From the NCBI GenBank assembly GCA_017471245.1, contig JAFUVB010000084.1, positions 1 to 64,000 on the forward strand: 64,000 nt of DNA. The letters run 5' to 3'. How positions within the stretch are numbered: position 1 is the stretch's first letter; each line of letters begins with the position of its first letter. Under the pieces are notes generated by a model. It did not search any database and had not been told where the DNA came from. It saw nothing but the letters and a program-made list of their open reading frames with translations. Position numbers and translations under genes: made by a program. Origin of the DNA: Prevotella sp. (lineage in GTDB: Bacteria; Bacteroidota; Bacteroidia; Bacteroidales; Bacteroidaceae). Positions 9,232-18,800 of the stretch are shown in pieces.

Positions 9232-10182
9232 ATGCAATATCTTGGAGAAACCATATCACTGGCTGTGGCAATGCTGTGGACGGTGTCGGCTCTGGCTGCC
9301 GAAGTGGGCAGCAAACGCCTCGGGGTGTTTGTGATGAACGTGTGGCGCATGGGCTTGGCACTGGTGTTTTCGGCACTGCTCATGTGGTATGTGTTCGGTG
9401 CGCCCTACCCTTTTTATGCCAACTGCGAGGCGTGGATGTGGCTGGCGCTGTCGGGAGTGGTGGGCTATTTCTTCGGCGACTGGTGCCTGTTCAACAGCTA
9501 CATCTCCATCGGCTCGCGCTACGGACAGCTGTTCATGACGCTCGCACCCTTGTTCACTGCCGTCTTCGCATGGGTTATGCTCGGGCAGACGCTGGGCTGG
9601 AACTCGCTGCTTGCCATGGTCGTCACCTTGCTGGGCATAGCCATCTCCGTGCTGGGAAGGGGCGATCATCACGCGTTTTCGTTTCAGCTGCCCACCAAAG
9701 GCATTCTTTTCGGCATCGGGGCTGCCCTGGGACAAGGCGTAGGACTGGTGTTGAGCAAGATAGGACTTGACACCTACATCGCCAATGTGCCTGCCGACGT
9801 GCTGCCCAAGGTGGAGAACTACCTGCCTTTCGGTGCCAACATGGTGCGCTGCATGGCGGGTCTGGTGTGCTTCTACTCGTTCTATGCCGTGATGATACGC
9901 AAGCGGCCTGACGACCCGCAGACGCTCCGCACCTCGATTCACAACCGCAAAGGACTGCTTGCCATGCTCATTGCCGTGTTCTCAGGGCCGTTTTTCGGCG
10001 TGAGCCTGTCGCTGATGGCTGTGCAGCACACAGCCGCCGGCATTGCCAGCACCATCATGGCGATGACTCCCATCATCATTCTGCTTCCCTCCTACTATCT
10101 CTTCCACCAGCCCATCACCACGAAGAGCGTCGTCGGGGCTGTGGTTTCGTGCATCGGAGTATCGCTCTTTTTCCTGTTGTAG
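9232..10182 (+). CDS. DMT-family permease with two EamA domains
   Basis: 316 aa, ten predicted membrane helices in two EamA halves (about 1-145 and 160-316). Such inner-membrane carriers export amino acids, nucleosides or other metabolites; the substrate cannot be told. The second half holds the typical AVQHTAAGIASTIMAMTPI segment. It is monocistronic, divergent from lysS, and followed by a 0.7-kb repeat region. Confidence 0.88.
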   Translation: MQYLGETISLAVAMLWTVSALAAEVGSKRLGVFVMNVWRMGLALVFSALLMWYVFGAPYPFYANCEAWMWLALSGVVGYFFGDWCLFNSYISIGSRYGQLFMTLAPLFTAVFAWVMLGQTLGWNSLLAMVVTLLGIAISVLGRGDHHAFSFQLPTKGILFGIGAALGQGVGLVLSKIGLDTYIANVPADVLPKVENYLPFGANMVRCMAGLVCFYSFYAVMIRKRPDDPQTLRTSIHNRKGLLAMLIAVFSGPFFGVSLSLMAVQHTAAGIASTIMAMTPIIILLPSYYLFHQPITTKSVVGAVVSCIGVSLFFLL

Positions 10183-10215
10183 AAGCTTTGGTTATGGTCT
10201 GAACCATGCAGCATT

Positions 10216-10350
10216 CATGAAAACCTATGGTTTTGCGGCTTAAAACCTATGCTTTAGAGCCTCAAAAACTATGCTTTTGAGGGGTAAAACCTATGTTTTT
10301 GAGGTTCAAAAACTATGCTTTCGTGCACCAAGACCATAGTTTTTGTTTCA
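10216..10350 (+). repeat. array of AAAACCTATGGTTTT-like units, about 22-23 bp spacing (copy A1)
   Basis: Six units of a near-palindrome (first unit AAAACCTATGGTTTT; later units AAAACCTATGC, AAAACTATGC and so on) spaced 22-23 bp, i.e. about two helical turns. It lies directly after the DMT gene and before giant palindrome B1. Related arrays are at 22160, 29405 and 40627. Confidence 0.85.
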
Positions 10351-10387
10351 TCGGCAAGTTGGCGATGAAACGCACGCATTTCGTTCT

Positions 10388-10838
10388 TCTCCTAACGAGA
10401 AATCGATTATTTTGCGCAGTTTTGCGTAAATCACTGAAATTCAGAGAGTTCAAGGAATTCATCCGCTACCCGCTGCGTTACCAGCTGCGTTACCTGCTGC
10501 GTCATTTCATTGAACATTGACCATTGAACATTGACGATTGAACATTGAACGTTGACGATTGAACATTGAACATTGAACATTGACGATTGAACATTGACCG
10601 TTGACCATTGAGTATTGAACATTGAGCATTGAGCGTTGGTTATTTTCCATCGACTATTAATCGTTAACCATCTACCAAAGCAACGGTCAATGGTCAATCG
10701 TCAATGTTCAATGAAATAACGCAGTTGGTAACGCAGCGGGTAACGCAGCAGGTAACAGAAGATTTCTTCGAACCAGCTGGATTTCACCGACTTAAGCGCA
10801 GCGACGCAACAATTGTTTTTTTGCTTAGGGAGAAGCAT
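10388..10838. repeat. giant intergenic palindrome, copy B1
   Basis: Left arm: CTTCTCCT near 10388, then GCTACCCGCTGCGTTACC-type 12-mers at 10465-10503, then heptamers of TTGAACA/TTGACGA type. The right arm is the reverse complement: CAATGAAATAACGCAG at 10710, GCGGGTAACGCAGCAGG near 10735-10755, ending in AGGGAGAAG near 10838. The centre (about 10632-10683) holds a 45-nt core shared, in inverse orientation, with copy B3. It fills the gap between two convergent genes. The short frames inside are repeat artefacts. Confidence 0.85.
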
Positions 10839-10909
10839 TTTTCAAGCCCTTTCGCCCACCGCAAAGACGCTATACCACGACCGCCTTGGGGGCGCTTTCT
10901 CGCCGAACC

Positions 10910-12007
10910 TCAGATTTTGATATAAATCTTTTTCCTGTAAAGCGGATAGCCCACGAGACCGCACGTCAGCACGTAGGTGAGCGCATAGCACAGGGATGCC
11001 AGATAGGTGTTGCTCACCACGGAATGGATAACGCCGTAAATCCAGTCGTTAACGCCGCAATTGCCGAATGCGATGGCCATCAGTTCGCTCAGCACATAGA
11101 GGAACAGCGGATTCATACCGAACACCAGGAAGGGCATCGTCCATCCTCTGCGCCCCTGAATGTCGATGATCCACATCAGTATTCCCTGCATGGTGGCGCA
11201 CAGTCCGCACGTCATCAACACGTAGCTTGGGCTCCAGATGCGCTTGTTGAGGGGCATTCCGTATTGCAGCAGGTATCCCGCAATAATCAGGATTCCACCC
11301 ACCAGCAGGAACATAGTCACCTTCCCGAGCTTGTCTTTCGTCTCCATCATCAGCTTTCCGCAGAAGAATCCGATGAGCGTATGCGCGATGGCAGGAAGTG
11401 TTCCCAACAGTCCTTCGGGATCAACGGCACTCTTATGATACAGATGGTCGTAGCCCAGGATGGCATTATCTATGCGCGCGGCAATGTTTGATGCATCCTG
11501 CGCATAGCCGTTGCCCAAGGCGAGCACGAGGGTATAGGCTATCAGGATGGCGAATACCACGGGCAGGGTGTAGCGATGGTTCACGAATATGGCGAAGAAT
11601 GATGCCGCACAATAGCATAAGGCTATGCGCTGCATCACGCCCATGATGCGCAGATGCTCCAAGGAGAAGCCCTCCTTGAGCAGCAGGGCGAACCAGTTGA
11701 TGAGCAACCCGATGGCAAAGATGACCACGGTTCGCCTGAAGATCTTGCGGATTACCTGCGCGGTGGCTTGGAACTGATACTTGCGCAGCGAGATATAGGT
11801 GGATATTCCCATGATGAAAAGGAAGAAGGGGAACACCAGGTCGCAGGGTGTCATGCCGTTCCACTTGGAGTGTTGCAGGGTGACGAAGGTGTCGCCGTAG
11901 CCGTCGTTCACCAATATCATGCCTGCCACGGTGATGCCGCGGAGCACGTCTAACGATACCAGCCGTTTGCTGCTGCCTGTATTGCTTTCTGTATTTTGCT
12001 TTTTCAT
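10910..12007 (-). CDS. HGSNAT/DUF5009-like membrane acyltransferase
   Basis: 365 aa with about ten membrane helices. The start RLVSLDVLRGITVAGMILVN and PCDLVFPFFLFIMG are hallmarks of the DUF5009/DUF1624 family related to human heparan-alpha-glucosaminide N-acetyltransferase. Family members acetylate terminal glucosamine using cytosolic acetyl-CoA across the membrane; in bacteria the substrate is mostly unproven. It lies 116 bp downstream of an alpha-N-acetylglucosaminidase on the same strand, which makes amino-sugar processing plausible. The gap between them holds heptamer repeats. Confidence 0.85.
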   Translation of the reverse strand: MKKQNTESNTGSSKRLVSLDVLRGITVAGMILVNDGYGDTFVTLQHSKWNGMTPCDLVFPFFLFIMGISTYISLRKYQFQATAQVIRKIFRRTVVIFAIGLLINWFALLLKEGFSLEHLRIMGVMQRIALCYCAASFFAIFVNHRYTLPVVFAILIAYTLVLALGNGYAQDASNIAARIDNAILGYDHLYHKSAVDPEGLLGTLPAIAHTLIGFFCGKLMMETKDKLGKVTMFLLVGGILIIAGYLLQYGMPLNKRIWSPSYVLMTCGLCATMQGILMWIIDIQGRRGWTMPFLVFGMNPLFLYVLSELMAIAFGNCGVNDWIYGVIHSVVSNTYLASLCYALTYVLTCGLVGYPLYRKKIYIKI

Positions 12008-12030
12008 ATCGTTTTCATTCTTCGTTTACT

Positions 12031-12114
12031 CTTGTTTCTTATTTCTTGCCTCTTGCCTCTTCATCAGCACATCTCTTGCCTCTTGCTTCTTGCCTCTTGC
12101 TTCTAAATATCCCC
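12031..12114. repeat. heptamer repeat, TTGCCTC/TTGCTTC type, single arm
   Basis: About ten degenerate heptamers (CTTGCCT, CTTGCTT) between the acyltransferase and NAGLU genes. Same family as the inverted arrays at 42972 and 57186, but without an opposing arm. Confidence 0.8.
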
Positions 12115-12123
12115 TCCTGCTCC

Positions 12124-14379
12124 TCATTGCATCAACCACGCGATTACCTCCTTCGCCACATCCACGGGAGAACCTTCGGGCGTTGCCGAATAGCCACCGT
12201 GCTGCAAGGTCCACGGTTCTTCCATGGCATAATAGTCGAGTTTCACCTCTTGCGGCAGTGCCATGCTGAACAGTTCGCTGGCGGTTTTGTTGCTGTTCTT
12301 GCCGGTTCCCAACAGTTCGGGCTGCGGTTTGGTCTGTTCTTCCATCTGTTGGGCGAGCGCATCGAAGTAGCTCTTCCAGCGCATGTAGTAGAAATCTTTC
12401 AGCAGCCCCTGCCATTCCTTGTGGGCATAGTCGCGCAGTCCGCCCGTGTCGGCGCAGGTGCGGTTGCCCCAGGTGGTAATCTGCACACGGGCATTCCATT
12501 CATACTGGTCTTCCTCGGCTGCCGAAGTGCCGCAGCGGCGTGCCGCTTCTGTCCAGTGTCCCAAGCGGAACTCACTGCGCGTACCCAATAGCTTGTCTTG
12601 CAGGAGCAGCATGTCGAGGAACCGCTGTGAGGATTTGGCGAAGGCGGAACGGCTGAACGACTTGTAGTCGGCTATGGCATGCTGATACTGAACGCGCGCC
12701 TGGTCGGCCAAAGCCTGGCGACAGATGTCCACCAGGTCGTATTCAAAGTTGTTATTGCCACGGTATTTGTCTGCAACACTCACCATCAGCTCTGCCGCAC
12801 GGCGTGTATCAGCAGGATCGTAGTAGTTTTTCATTTTCGACCAGCTGCTTGCCTGGAAATTATTCAGCGAAGGGCGACCGCAGAAAATACTCTCATGAGG
12901 TCCCTGCTGGTTGTTTCCGGCAGGACAGTTGTAGATGCTTTCCGACAAGAGCTGCCATGCAGCCTGCAGCACAGGGTCATCTGCGCCATACCGAGCCTTT
13001 ACATAGTTGCCTATCCATTCCTTTTTGGTGAAGGGTTCCTGTCGCCAAGGCAGCTCGCTCATCAGTTCGAACATCACGGGATTGTTCTCCGAGCCTTCCA
13101 TGGTGAACCCTATGCCCTTCAGGTGCTTACCGTATTCACCGCTTGCCATGCGGAAATTGGCCAACAGCTGATCCATTCGGCCGTGCAATCCCACATTAGC
13201 ACCGAAGTTCTCCAGCATGCAGAACAGCCACGGATGCTGCTTATAACCCTCTTCGCGCTTCCAGATGGACGGGATGCCGAACATGGGGCGGCACTCGGAA
13301 AACAGGTCGAGCACCAGCAAATCCTTGGGATCCATCGAGTCAACCATCTGCGGGCGCGGGTTCTCAGTCCATCCCTGAATCACCCAGACGGCATCACTCC
13401 TCACTGCTTTCATGGCTTTCATCATCGCCTTGCCTGCCGCATCGTAGTCGATGGCTGCGTCGTCGTTGCTCTCATGGAACGGATCCATGGAGTAATACTT
13501 GCTGGTTCCGAAGAGCCGAGTCAGTTCTTTATAATATAAGGTGGCGATTTCATTGAACCGCGGATCAGTCGGCAGCAGGTTGGCAGGTCGCTGGTAGCCG
13601 TTCCAAAGGCCGCCGTCGGTCACGTTAAGTCCCAGTTTCTCCTTGGCATCGTGGGGCATCATGCCGCAATAGCCGGGCAACACGGGGTGCATACCGTATT
13701 CCTGCATGCGCTTGAGTATCTGTTTCTGCAAGGCTTCCTGCCGCTCATACCACGACAGAGGCAGCGGACCGCCCCACCCTTCCAGGTTGTTCATCTCCCA
13801 CCAGGCAAGAAATGCCGGACCGGCAATGAACTTCCCGATTTCTTCTTCCATGTAGCCAAGCTTCAGCAGCATGTTCCGCCACACGCATTCCTCACCAACG
13901 ATAGCCAAGGGAAGGTTTACGCCGTGGAGCGCCATCCAGTCTATCTCACGTTCCCAACGCTGCCAGTCCCAGAAAGCCATGCTGTAGGAGAATGTGCAGT
14001 AGTTGAAATCATACCTCAGACTCAGGTTCGTCTCATGCCGCTCTTTCTTTTTCACGGGCGGAAGCACGGCGGGCAGCTTTGCCTGCATCTGGTTCCACGA
14101 CAGATGAATGCCGGCATGGTATTTCAGATACCAGTTGATGCCTACCGCCACATCCACCCAGCTTTGCCCGCGAACCACCACTTTCGCGCCCTGCTGGTCA
14201 AGTTCGAAGAACTCCTTCCCGTCGTTCTTCAGCAGTTCAACCTTGAATTTCCGGGATGCCCCGGCATCAATACGCTCCAGCAAACCCGTAATGGGATTGC
14301 CTGCCAGTGCGCCGTGCATGGCAAAGAAAACCATTGCCAGCATCAGCAGTCGCGATTTCAAAATATGCCTGTTATTCAT
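12124..14379 (-). CDS. alpha-N-acetylglucosaminidase, GH89 (NAGLU family)
   Basis: 751 aa from the ATG at 14379. The signal peptide is about residues 1-26 (LLMLAMVFFAMHGALAG). An N-terminal small domain is followed by the GH89 barrel, with LRYDFNYCTFSYSMAFWDW, GVNLPLAIVGEECVWR, YSMDPFHES and GFTMEGSENNPVMFELMSE, then a helical C-terminal domain. It removes terminal alpha-linked GlcNAc from glycans in the periplasm or at the surface. The frame extends 5 codons further to a TTG, but a -7-like TATCTTTG at 14392-14399 overlaps that, so the ATG is preferred. Its neighbour is an HGSNAT-like gene. Confidence 0.93.
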   Translation of the reverse strand: MNNRHILKSRLLMLAMVFFAMHGALAGNPITGLLERIDAGASRKFKVELLKNDGKEFFELDQQGAKVVVRGQSWVDVAVGINWYLKYHAGIHLSWNQMQAKLPAVLPPVKKKERHETNLSLRYDFNYCTFSYSMAFWDWQRWEREIDWMALHGVNLPLAIVGEECVWRNMLLKLGYMEEEIGKFIAGPAFLAWWEMNNLEGWGGPLPLSWYERQEALQKQILKRMQEYGMHPVLPGYCGMMPHDAKEKLGLNVTDGGLWNGYQRPANLLPTDPRFNEIATLYYKELTRLFGTSKYYSMDPFHESNDDAAIDYDAAGKAMMKAMKAVRSDAVWVIQGWTENPRPQMVDSMDPKDLLVLDLFSECRPMFGIPSIWKREEGYKQHPWLFCMLENFGANVGLHGRMDQLLANFRMASGEYGKHLKGIGFTMEGSENNPVMFELMSELPWRQEPFTKKEWIGNYVKARYGADDPVLQAAWQLLSESIYNCPAGNNQQGPHESIFCGRPSLNNFQASSWSKMKNYYDPADTRRAAELMVSVADKYRGNNNFEYDLVDICRQALADQARVQYQHAIADYKSFSRSAFAKSSQRFLDMLLLQDKLLGTRSEFRLGHWTEAARRCGTSAAEEDQYEWNARVQITTWGNRTCADTGGLRDYAHKEWQGLLKDFYYMRWKSYFDALAQQMEEQTKPQPELLGTGKNSNKTASELFSMALPQEVKLDYYAMEEPWTLQHGGYSATPEGSPVDVAKEVIAWLMQ

Positions 14380-14391
14380 TGGTGTTTTCTG

Positions 14392-14399
14392 CAAAGATA
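14392..14399 (-). promoter_or_regulatory. -7 box of the NAGLU gene, giving a very short leader
   Basis: TATCTTTG fits TAnnTTTG and lies only about 12 nt before the ATG at 14379, so the transcript would have a leader under 10 nt. No -33 TTTG is found at 19-20 nt. Confidence 0.4.
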
Positions 14400-14686
14400 A
14401 TCAATTGCTGATGAATGTCGCTCCTCCGCCCCCATTTTATAATAATCTTTAACGGAATTGCCGTTTCACGCCAGCAATTCTTTGAATGCACACCAGCGCA
14501 GTAGAGGAAAGGCTGCTGCCATTTTCATCTCTGATGTCACCATATCATCCGCCCCGTTTGTCTAACCACAGACTAAGAAAAGAGGAATCATATCCAAATT
14601 ACCAAAAAAAAATTACCGAAAAAAAAATAATTTGTATAAAGAGGGCATGATAAGGCTATAAAAAAGAGGGATTATGGCTATAGAAA
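14400..14686. other. AT-rich intergenic stretch before the aroB terminator
   Basis: No gene is seen. It contains A-runs near 14605-14630 and three short direct repeats of the form ctata-A(n)-GAGGGATT (about 14655-14692), the last of which forms the aroB terminator arm. Confidence 0.6.
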
Positions 14687-14712
14687 GAGGGATTCTAAAG
14701 TCAGAATCCCTC
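14687..14712 (-). terminator. intrinsic terminator of aroB
   Basis: GAGGGATTCT pairs with AGAATCCCTC (10 bp, 6-nt loop) and is followed on the minus strand by TTTCT. One arm includes the aroB stop codon. Confidence 0.75.
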
Positions 14713-15753
14713 GCGATAGAAGTCGAGCGCTTCCTTTATTTCGTCAGCATTGGCGGTTTGGTTGATACGGATGTCACCGATATCGCCAAGCAATGTGAAG
14801 TTGATGATGCCGTTGGTGTTCTTCTTGTCGTGCGTCATCAGTTCCAAGAGAGTTGGATAATCATTGCAAGTGATGTTGAAACAGCCATAGTGTTCACGTA
14901 TGTAACTGACTGTCTGCCGCATCTTGTCGGTTGGGAATCCCACCTTCACGGCACTGAGATAGAGTTCGCAGATGATGCCGTATGCAACGGCATAGCCATG
15001 AAGTATCGGTTTTCCGGCTTTCAAGGCAAAGCTTTCGAAGGCATGCCCAACGGTATGCCCCACGTTCAAAGCCTTGCGGATGCCGTTTTCCAACGGGTCT
15101 TCTTCCACAATTCGCTCTTTCACAGCCACGCTGTCGGCAAGCATTGCACCCAAGGGAGCCAGATGATCGGCGCTGGGAGAATAGTTCATCAGCTCTGCCC
15201 ATGTCTTTTCATTGCTGATCAAGCCATGCTTCAGCATCTCTGCATAGCCCGAAAGGATGTTCTCCTGGTCGAGCGTGGTGAGGAAATCGGTATCAAGTAT
15301 CACGAACCGCGCATCGTTGAACACGCCGATTTCGTTTTTCAGTCCGTTGAAATTGATGCCGGTCTTCCCTCCAACACTTGCATCCACCATTGCAAGAAGT
15401 GTGGTTGGAAGATTGATGAAGTCAATGCCCCGTTTGAATGTAGAGGCAGCGAAACCGCCCAAATCGGTCACCATGCCGCCGCCCACGTTAACCATCAGCG
15501 AATGGCGCGATGCCCCGTTGTCGCTCAATTCTTTCCATACATGGGCGACGGAATCCAGTTCTTTATGTGCATCGGTAGGGGGAATCTTGATCAGACGGGC
15601 GTTCCTTAGCGAGAGAAAGCCCTGAATGCGCGGCCAGCATACCTGCGCCGTGGTATCATCGGCAAGCACAAATATCTTGTCGTGTTCACATTCAGCGATA
15701 GCGATTGCCAGCTCTTCCTGAAGATTCTTTGATATTACAACTCTCTGCTCCAT
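14701..15753 (-). CDS. aroB: 3-dehydroquinate synthase
   Basis: 350 aa, normal length. It converts DAHP to 3-dehydroquinate in the shikimate pathway, using NAD and a divalent metal, and so indirectly feeds chorismate to the menaquinone genes further along. NVGGGMVTDLGGFAAST (NAD binding), INLPTTLLAMVDASVGGKTG, and the metal ligands in SGYAEMLKHGL and NVGHTVGHAFES are intact. It has its own promoter and terminator. Confidence 0.97.
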   Translation of the reverse strand: MEQRVVISKNLQEELAIAIAECEHDKIFVLADDTTAQVCWPRIQGFLSLRNARLIKIPPTDAHKELDSVAHVWKELSDNGASRHSLMVNVGGGMVTDLGGFAASTFKRGIDFINLPTTLLAMVDASVGGKTGINFNGLKNEIGVFNDARFVILDTDFLTTLDQENILSGYAEMLKHGLISNEKTWAELMNYSPSADHLAPLGAMLADSVAVKERIVEEDPLENGIRKALNVGHTVGHAFESFALKAGKPILHGYAVAYGIICELYLSAVKVGFPTDKMRQTVSYIREHYGCFNITCNDYPTLLELMTHDKKNTNGIINFTLLGDIGDIRINQTANADEIKEALDFYREGF

Positions 15754-15777
15754 AACATTTCACGTATTTATGCGCTG

Positions 15778-15808
15778 CAAAGATAGCATAAAACAAAGAC
15801 AATACAAA
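15778..15808 (-). promoter_or_regulatory. promoter of aroB
   Basis: TTTG (15808-15805), 19-nt spacer, TATCTTTG (15785-15778), with a leader of about 20 nt. Confidence 0.8.
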
Positions 15809-15892
15809 ATAAAAATGAAATAAAAATTCGAAAGCATTAAACGATTTGAAACCCGTTTCGTCAAAAAATCACTAACAACCACCCATAATTTT

Positions 15893-18800
15893 ATGAGAAA
15901 AACTAATTTGCTAATCTTGTTTTTGCTGCTGATAAGCATGTCAGTAAATGCGCAAGACAGAAGGATAACAGGAACAATCATAGACAATGACACAAAGGAA
16001 GCTGTGATGCAAGTTACCATACAACTGCTGAAAACCGACAGTTCATTTGTGTCGGGAACGCTCTCCAACGAACAGGGAACATTTTCTATTGCCGCGCCAA
16101 GCGACGGTTCGTTTATCCTGAAAATCACCAGCGTGGGCTACAAAACCATCCATAAGAATGTAGAAATCAAGCAAGAGAAAGACGTGGCATTGGGCAAAAT
16201 AGCATTCAATCCGGATGCCATCATGCTGAAAGAGACCACGGTGACCGCGCAGGCTGCAAAGGTGGTGGTTGTGGAAGACACGTTTATCTACAACGCAGCG
16301 GCCTATCGCGTTCCCGAAGGTTCGGTTATCGAGGAGCTTGTGAAGAAACTGCCGGGTGCGGATGTTGACGAGAACGGCACAATCACCATCAACGGCAAGA
16401 CGGTGAAGAAGGTGAAGGTGGACGGAAAGGAGTTTATGACGGGCGATACAAAGATTGCCATGAAGAACCTTCCCACCGCCATCGTGGAGAAAGTGAAAGC
16501 CTACGATGAGAAAAGCGACTTGGCACGCATCACCGGCATTGACGACGGCGACGAATCCACAGTTCTCGACTTCGGACTAAAGCCTGGAATGCACAAGGGA
16601 GTGTTTGCCAATGCCGACTTGGGTGTGGGAACGAAGCACCGCTATTCTGAGAAGGTGATGGGTTCATACATGAACAGCAAGGCAAGACTGATGGGATTCG
16701 GCAGTGCCAACAACGTGAACGACCGCGGATTTCCCGGCGGTGGAGGCGGCGGACGTTTCGGCGGCGGGGGCCGTGGAGGCCTTACTGCTGCAAAAATGAT
16801 TGGCATCAACTTCAACTATGAGGAGAAAGACAAGTTGAATGTTGACGGTAGTCTGGCATGGAACCATTCTGACAGCGACAGCAAATCAGAGACATCTGCC
16901 GAGAATTTCGTGAGCACGGTGGGTTCGTTCTCGAATAGCCTCAGCCAAAGCTTCTCGCGCAGCAACAATATCGACCTGCGCCTGAAAGTGGAATGGCGCC
17001 CTGACAAGTTGACGAACATCATCTTCAACCCGAATATCAACTATTCTACCGGCGACGGGCGCTCAGTCAGCAGCAGTGCATCATACAACCAAGACCCTTA
17101 TCTGTATGTTACCGATCCGCTGAACGATGAAGACATAGCCACGCTGGCAGCAGAAAACCTGATGGTGAACAGCCGCAGCAACCAGTCAGTATCCAACAAC
17201 GACCGCCTGGGCGTGGGTTCTTCGCTGCAGCTAAACCGCAAACTGAACGACAAAGGAAGAAACCTGACCCTCAAAGCATCCATCAACTACGACAATAACG
17301 GCAGCAAGAGCCTGTCGGAATCCAATGTTCACCTTTTCCAAGTGAAGAATATTGCGGGCAACGACTCCACCTATCTCACCAACCGCTATAACCTTACACC
17401 ATCGAAGAGCTGGAGCTACGTGCTGCAGTCCACCTATAGCGAGCCCATCTTCAAGAATGTGTTCCTGCAGTTTAACTATCAGTTCAACTACCGCTACAAC
17501 AAAAGCGACCGCTCAACCTACGATTTCAGCCTCTACGACTACCGCATGCTCGACAGCTTCCACGGAAAATACGGCGGATGGGATGAGTATTTCCTCTCGT
17601 TGGGCTATCCCCTTGACTATTACAGAGAGGAAGACCTGAGCCGATTCTCTGAATATTCCAACTACGTGCATGAGCTGAACACCACGCTGAGGGTGGTTCG
17701 CGAGAAGTATCAGCTCACAGCAGGATTCATGGTGCAGCCGCAAAAGTCGCACTATGTGCAGCACTATCAAGGCGTGAACACCGATACCGTGCGCACGGTG
17801 GTGAACTTCACACCCACCATGACACTGCGCTACCGGTTCTCTAAGCAGAGCCGCCTGCAGTTAGACTACCGTGGAAGAACCTCGCATCCCAGCATTGAGC
17901 AGCTGCTGGACATCACCGACGACAGCGACCCGCTGAATATCAGCATGGGAAATCCCGGACTGAAGTCGGCATTCACAAGCAACATGCGCATGAGCTATAA
18001 CAATTACTTCCAGAAACACCAGCAGTCGATCAGCGTGAATGCAGGCTACAGCAACACGCGAAACTCCATTTCGAACATGGTGACCTATAACGAGGCAACG
18101 GGCGGACGCACCACGCGACCAGAGAATATCAACGGCAACTGGAACGGAAACATAGATCTTACGTTCAGTTCTGCCATCGACACCGCCGGCATCTGGAACA
18201 TGAGCAGCTCCACAAGCCTGAATTACAACAACCGGGTGGGCTATCTTTATCAGAACGATTTGCACAAGTCGGTGAAGAACATCACCCGCACCACGGCATG
18301 GCGAGAGCGACTCCAGCTGAGCTATCGCAAGGACTGGTTTGAAATAACGGCCGACGGAACGCTGAACTACAGCCATACACGCAACCTGCTTCAGAGCCAG
18401 AACAACCTCGACACATGGCAGTTCTCCTATGGAGCAAGTATGAACATCTTTGCACCATGGGGCATGTCGCTCTCTACCGACATGCATGAGCAGAGTCGCC
18501 GAGGCTATAGCGACGCAACGATGAATACCAACGAGCTGATCTGGAACGCACAGCTGTCGCAGAGTTTCCTCAAGGGAAAGCCGCTCACCGTTACCTTGCA
18601 GTTCTACGACCTCCTGCACCAGCAGAGCAATTTCAGCCGCACCATCAATGAGATGCGCCGCAGCGACACCCAGTATAATGCCATTACCAGCTATGCCATG
18701 CTGCATGTCATCTACCGGTTCAACGCCTTTGGCGGCAAGGAAGGGCGCAGGGCAATGCGCGGATTGCCACGCGGGTTTGACGATTCTTTCCGTGACCGCT

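Noticed and set aside
10216-10350. CRISPR-like regular repeats
   Set aside because: Units are degenerate and 22-23 bp apart with no room for 30-nt spacers, and there are no cas genes.
10431-10697. 88-residue frame rich in Asn-Val-Gln-Cys-Ser repeats
   Set aside because: It is the translation of heptamer repeats in palindrome B1; the same nonsense peptide appears in B3 on both strands (40085-40294 and 40301-40519).
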